Assembly: GCA_904501915.1 (NCBI GenBank)
Contig: CAJGCV010000077.1
Coordinates: 1-8,895 of the forward strand
Direction of reading: 5' to 3'
Source: an uncultured Akkermansia sp.
Lineage (GTDB): Bacteria; Verrucomicrobiota; Verrucomicrobiia; Verrucomicrobiales; Akkermansiaceae
Length of the DNA: 8,895 bases
Shown here: piece by piece, positions 7,472 through 8,895 of the stretch
Numbering within the stretch: the first letter of the stretch is position 1
How the letters are laid out: every line of letters starts with the position of its first letter
The notes under the pieces: generated by a model
The model's database searches: none
What the model saw: only the letters and a program-made list of their open reading frames with translations
Told to the model about the DNA's origin: nothing
Program-made: the position numbers and the translations under genes

Positions 7472-8392
7472 ATGTACAAGAAATTGATTTGCGCAGCATT
7501 CATGCTCGCAACGGTGGTGCCTGCCTGGGCAGCTGAGTGGATGACGGATCTGGAAGCAGCCAAAGCAAAGGCTGCCGCAGAGAACAAGGTTGTGCTGGTG
7601 GACTTCACCGGGTCTGACTGGTGCGGCTGGTGCATCCGCCTGCGCAAGGCCGTGCTCGATACTCCGGAGTTTGAAGCCTACGCTAAGGATAAATTCGTGC
7701 TCATGGAGGTGGATCTGCCCCAGAACCCCAAGTTTGACCCCGCCTTGCGCGCGCGTAATGAGAAGATTGCAGAGCAATATGGCGTGAGCGGCTTCCCCAC
7801 CATCATGGTTCTCACTCCGCAAGGTGAGCTTGCCGGTGGTTTCAATGGCTACGTGTCCTCCGTGGCTGCCGCCTCTGAAAAACTGAATGCCGCCCTGGCC
7901 ACAGCCGAGCTGCTCAGGAAAGCCGAATCCCAGCAGGGAGCTGAGAAGCTTGATTCACTGCTGAAGGCATACCGCTCGCTGCCGGAAAGTATGCAGGATT
8001 GTGCTCTTTCCCTCCGCAAGAGCATCATTGCCCTTGACCCGCAGGATACTACAGGCCTGGCTCGCCTGCAGAAAATTGAGGACCAGCGCGCCGCCTTCCA
8101 GTCCGCCTTAGGCTCTGTTACCACCCAGGCTGAGGCTCTGGCTGTTCTCGATAAAGCTCTGGCCGATGCTTATCCGGAAAACAAAGCCGGTATTCTCCAG
8201 GCTAAGTTCCAGATTCTCTTGATGGGTGCCCAGAGCGTGGACGATGTGAAAGCTGCAGTTGAGGCCGGCCGTGCTGCCCTGGACCTCGACCCACGGATTA
8301 CCCCCGCTGACCGCCAGAAATTTGATGCCTCCTTTGCTGATCCTGAGGCTGTCTTCAAGCGGATTCAGAAGCTGCGCGCTCAGAAAAAGTAA
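7472..8392 (+). CDS. Exported thioredoxin-fold protein with helical C-terminal region
   Basis: A 306-aa protein. The N-terminus is a typical Sec signal peptide: YKK, hydrophobic core LICAAFMLATVV, then PAWAAEW, with cleavage likely after A20 or A21. A thioredoxin domain follows (about 25-150), with VLVDFTGSDWCGWC carrying active-site Cys51 and Cys54, and GFPT with cis-Pro109. This matches the thioredoxin_7/DUF255-like group of periplasmic reductases. Residues 150-306 are rich in Ala, Leu, Lys and Glu and look all-helical, possibly TPR-like; no named domain is recognised. A further cysteine lies near residue 178. The ATG at 7472 is preferred over the in-frame ATG at 7451, because the latter precedes the predicted -10 box and would lengthen the signal peptide oddly. 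The likely role is disulfide reduction outside the cytoplasm, with a client unknown. It is divergent from carB, with no shared function evident. Confidence 0.88.
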   Translation: MYKKLICAAFMLATVVPAWAAEWMTDLEAAKAKAAAENKVVLVDFTGSDWCGWCIRLRKAVLDTPEFEAYAKDKFVLMEVDLPQNPKFDPALRARNEKIAEQYGVSGFPTIMVLTPQGELAGGFNGYVSSVAAASEKLNAALATAELLRKAESQQGAEKLDSLLKAYRSLPESMQDCALSLRKSIIALDPQDTTGLARLQKIEDQRAAFQSALGSVTTQAEALAVLDKALADAYPENKAGILQAKFQILLMGAQSVDDVKAAVEAGRAALDLDPRITPADRQKFDASFADPEAVFKRIQKLRAQKK

Positions 8393-8406
8393 AAAATTAT
8401 AATTTT
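8393..8406 (+). promoter_or_regulatory. Palindromic A/T tract, UP-element-like
   Basis: AAAATTATAATTTT is a perfect 14-bp palindrome directly after the stop codon of the thioredoxin-fold gene. It ends 4 bp before the tRNA -35 box. Its place and composition fit an UP element contacted by the RNA polymerase alpha subunit, as is common upstream of stable RNA promoters. It lacks the GC stem expected of a terminator. Confidence 0.5.
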
Positions 8407-8410
8407 AGGC

Positions 8411-8439
8411 TTGCCAAAGCTCATTGCTGTGTGTATACT
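8411..8439 (+). promoter_or_regulatory. tRNA promoter
   Basis: TTGCCA (8411-8416), 17 bp, TATACT (8434-8439): the best sigma-70-type promoter in the window. It is followed by the C-rich discriminator CCCCTC. The start is expected near 8446. The leader before the tRNA holds a small hairpin, ACCAC-TCCG-GTGGT (8450-8463). Confidence 0.75.
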
Positions 8440-8469
8440 CCCCTCACCAACCACTCCGGTGGTGCAAAC

Positions 8470-8541
<72 letters not shown>

Positions 8542-8544
8542 CTT

Positions 8545-8580
8545 AGCGGGTGTAACTTATAAGGTTACACCCGCTTTTTT
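8545..8580 (+). terminator. Intrinsic terminator of the tRNA gene
   Basis: A 12-bp perfect stem pairs 8545-8556 with 8564-8575 around a short AT-rich loop and is followed by T residues to 8580. It begins 3 nt after the tRNA 3' end. Confidence 0.93.
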
Positions 8581-8688
8581 ATGCCTTGATTTCAGCAACT
8601 TATAAAACCGTAACTCATAACGAAAATTGGACTTCTCGGGCTGATTTTGCATCCATTTTGCCCCCGTTTTGCAGTCAAAAGGACTCGC
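8557..8688 (-). pseudogene. Short open segment antisense to the tRNA terminator, possible gene remnant
   Basis: A 43-codon open stretch on the minus strand, from just after a TAA (8689-8691) to a TAA at 8557-8559. It lies inside the loop region of the tRNA terminator. The translation begins ASPFDCKTGAKWMQNQ and is basic, with YELRFYKLLKSRHKKAG near its end. It has an internal Met at position 13 but no visible start signal. The composition is protein-like and the position next to a tRNA 3' end is where integrase genes often terminate, so it could be the last part of a decayed integrase. No catalytic residue is visible. It may equally be chance. Confidence 0.15.
8645..8672 (+). repeat. TTTTGC x3 with exact 11-bp period
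   Basis: TTTTGC occurs at 8645-8650, 8656-8661 and 8667-8672, each 11 bp apart, roughly one helical turn. The preceding base is A, A, G, and the repeat unit is roughly RTTTTGCANCC. Eleven is not a multiple of three, so this is not a codon-level repeat. Same-face spacing is typical of sites for a DNA-binding protein. Confidence 0.5.
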
Positions 8689-8740
8689 TTAGACTCGTGC
8701 GGTTTCTGTTACAAAAGAAGATGTTCAGACTTGAAAGGCT

Positions 8741-8887
8741 GGCGGTTATATGATAGACTCTCATCGCTTTTCCGCCGACATGCCGCATGGCGGGTGTCTA
8801 CGTACACCGTCAGCGGGAAGTAATCCAGTCCTTACCGCTGATGGTAACGTAGCCGCAAGGATATGGAACAGCAGCTAACCATGGCTG
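8741..8887 (+). ncRNA. Candidate structured RNA, possibly 5' part of a group II intron
   Basis: Successive helices are visible. H1: GGCGG 8741-8745 with CCGCC 8772-8776, enclosing ATGA/TCAT (8749-8752 with 8761-8764, approximate). H2: GACAT 8777-8781 with GTGTC 8794-8798, extended by CCGC 8783-8786 with GCGG 8790-8793 around loop ATG. H3: 8806-8816 with 8835-8845, 11 pairs with one G-U, extended by TACGT 8799-8803 with ACGTA 8847-8851. Then CC-GCAA-GG (8853-8860), a GNRA tetraloop, followed by GATATGGAACAG (8860-8871) and a CAGC/GCTG hairpin (8872-8887), then GGTGGAAAG at the edge. From memory, a GNRA hairpin, GATAYGG-AACAG and GGUUGGAAAG in that order occur in domain I of Ll.LtrB-type group II introns. 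A GTGCG at 8697 could be an intron 5' end. The helices are seen; the identity is inferred. Confidence 0.35.
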
Positions 8888-8895
8888 GTGGAAAG

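Larger units (their letters stand above)
8581..8895. other. Tail region without a convincing gene
   Basis: About 315 bases run to the window edge and are less GC-rich in their first half than the flanking genes. Several short open stretches exist but none is persuasive. On the plus strand an open frame from ATG 8750 runs off the end, but it uses ATA, CTA, TCA and AGG codons that the resident genes avoid. Another plus-strand ATG lies at 8863. On the minus strand a frame enters from the edge and stops with TGA at 8810-8812 (start of the visible part: FHQPWLAAVPYP). The heptamer TAGACTC occurs at 8690-8696 and 8754-8760. The repeat and hairpin features are listed separately. Confidence 0.45.

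Noticed and set aside
7271..7822. A 184-codon N-terminal extension of carB
   Set aside because: It runs antisense through the thioredoxin-fold gene and the divergent promoter region; CarB from 7270 already equals the family length.
8750..8895. A plus-strand open frame running off the right edge (starts MIDSHRFSAD)
   Set aside because: Rare codons for this genome (ATA, CTA, TCA, AGG), a poorly spaced AAAGG, and a strong hairpin through it argue against coding; it cannot be excluded because it is cut by the edge.
8741..8895. RNase P RNA, because of GGCTGGCGG and the terminal GGTGGAAAG
   Set aside because: The spacing between these strings is far too long and the GAGGAAAGUCC core is absent.

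Overview
The window is about 8.9 kb of moderately GC-rich bacterial chromosome. It carries six convincing protein genes and one tRNA gene. Almost everything is core metabolism or translation: branched-chain amino acid synthesis (ilvC), carbamoyl phosphate synthesis (carB), tRNA-Ile2 lysidine modification (tilS) and a CAU-anticodon tRNA. Three things suggest a Verrucomicrobiota-type organism, possibly Akkermansia-like: starts with no convincing Shine-Dalgarno sequence, promoters ending a few bases before the ATG, and an orphan single-domain type II pseudopilin. This placement is inference from style, not a database result.

Layout from left to right: 1-158 holds no gene. A ModF-like ABC ATPase (minus, 159-947) lies just downstream of ilvC (minus, 1021-2001), with a perfect intrinsic terminator between them. 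A 161-bp divergent promoter region separates ilvC from a plus-strand pair, a type II pseudopilin (2163-2972) whose last codons overlap the start of tilS (2956-3924). tilS and carB converge on a hairpin terminator at 3988-4033. carB (minus, 4049-7270) is full length and has no carA beside it. A second divergent region (7271-7471) separates it from an exported thioredoxin-fold protein (7472-8392). A tRNA with anticodon CAU follows at 8470-8541, with its own UP-element-like tract, promoter and terminator.

The last 315 bases (8581-8895) differ from the rest. No convincing gene is visible. They contain a three-copy 11-bp-period repeat, a short open segment antisense to the tRNA terminator, and from about 8741 a run of nested and adjacent hairpins. 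The last 45 bases resemble, from memory, domain I of a group II intron. This tRNA-flanking segment is the best candidate for a mobile element or an undescribed structured RNA, but it runs off the window and cannot be settled here.

Apart from the pseudopilin-tilS overlap, the genes are separate transcription units rather than an operon. A recurring promoter form (TTGC-starting -35, 16-17 bp, TAnnnT) appears upstream of four of the transcription units, with a poorer version before carB. Two of these -10 boxes lie so close to the ATG that the mRNAs would be leaderless or nearly so.
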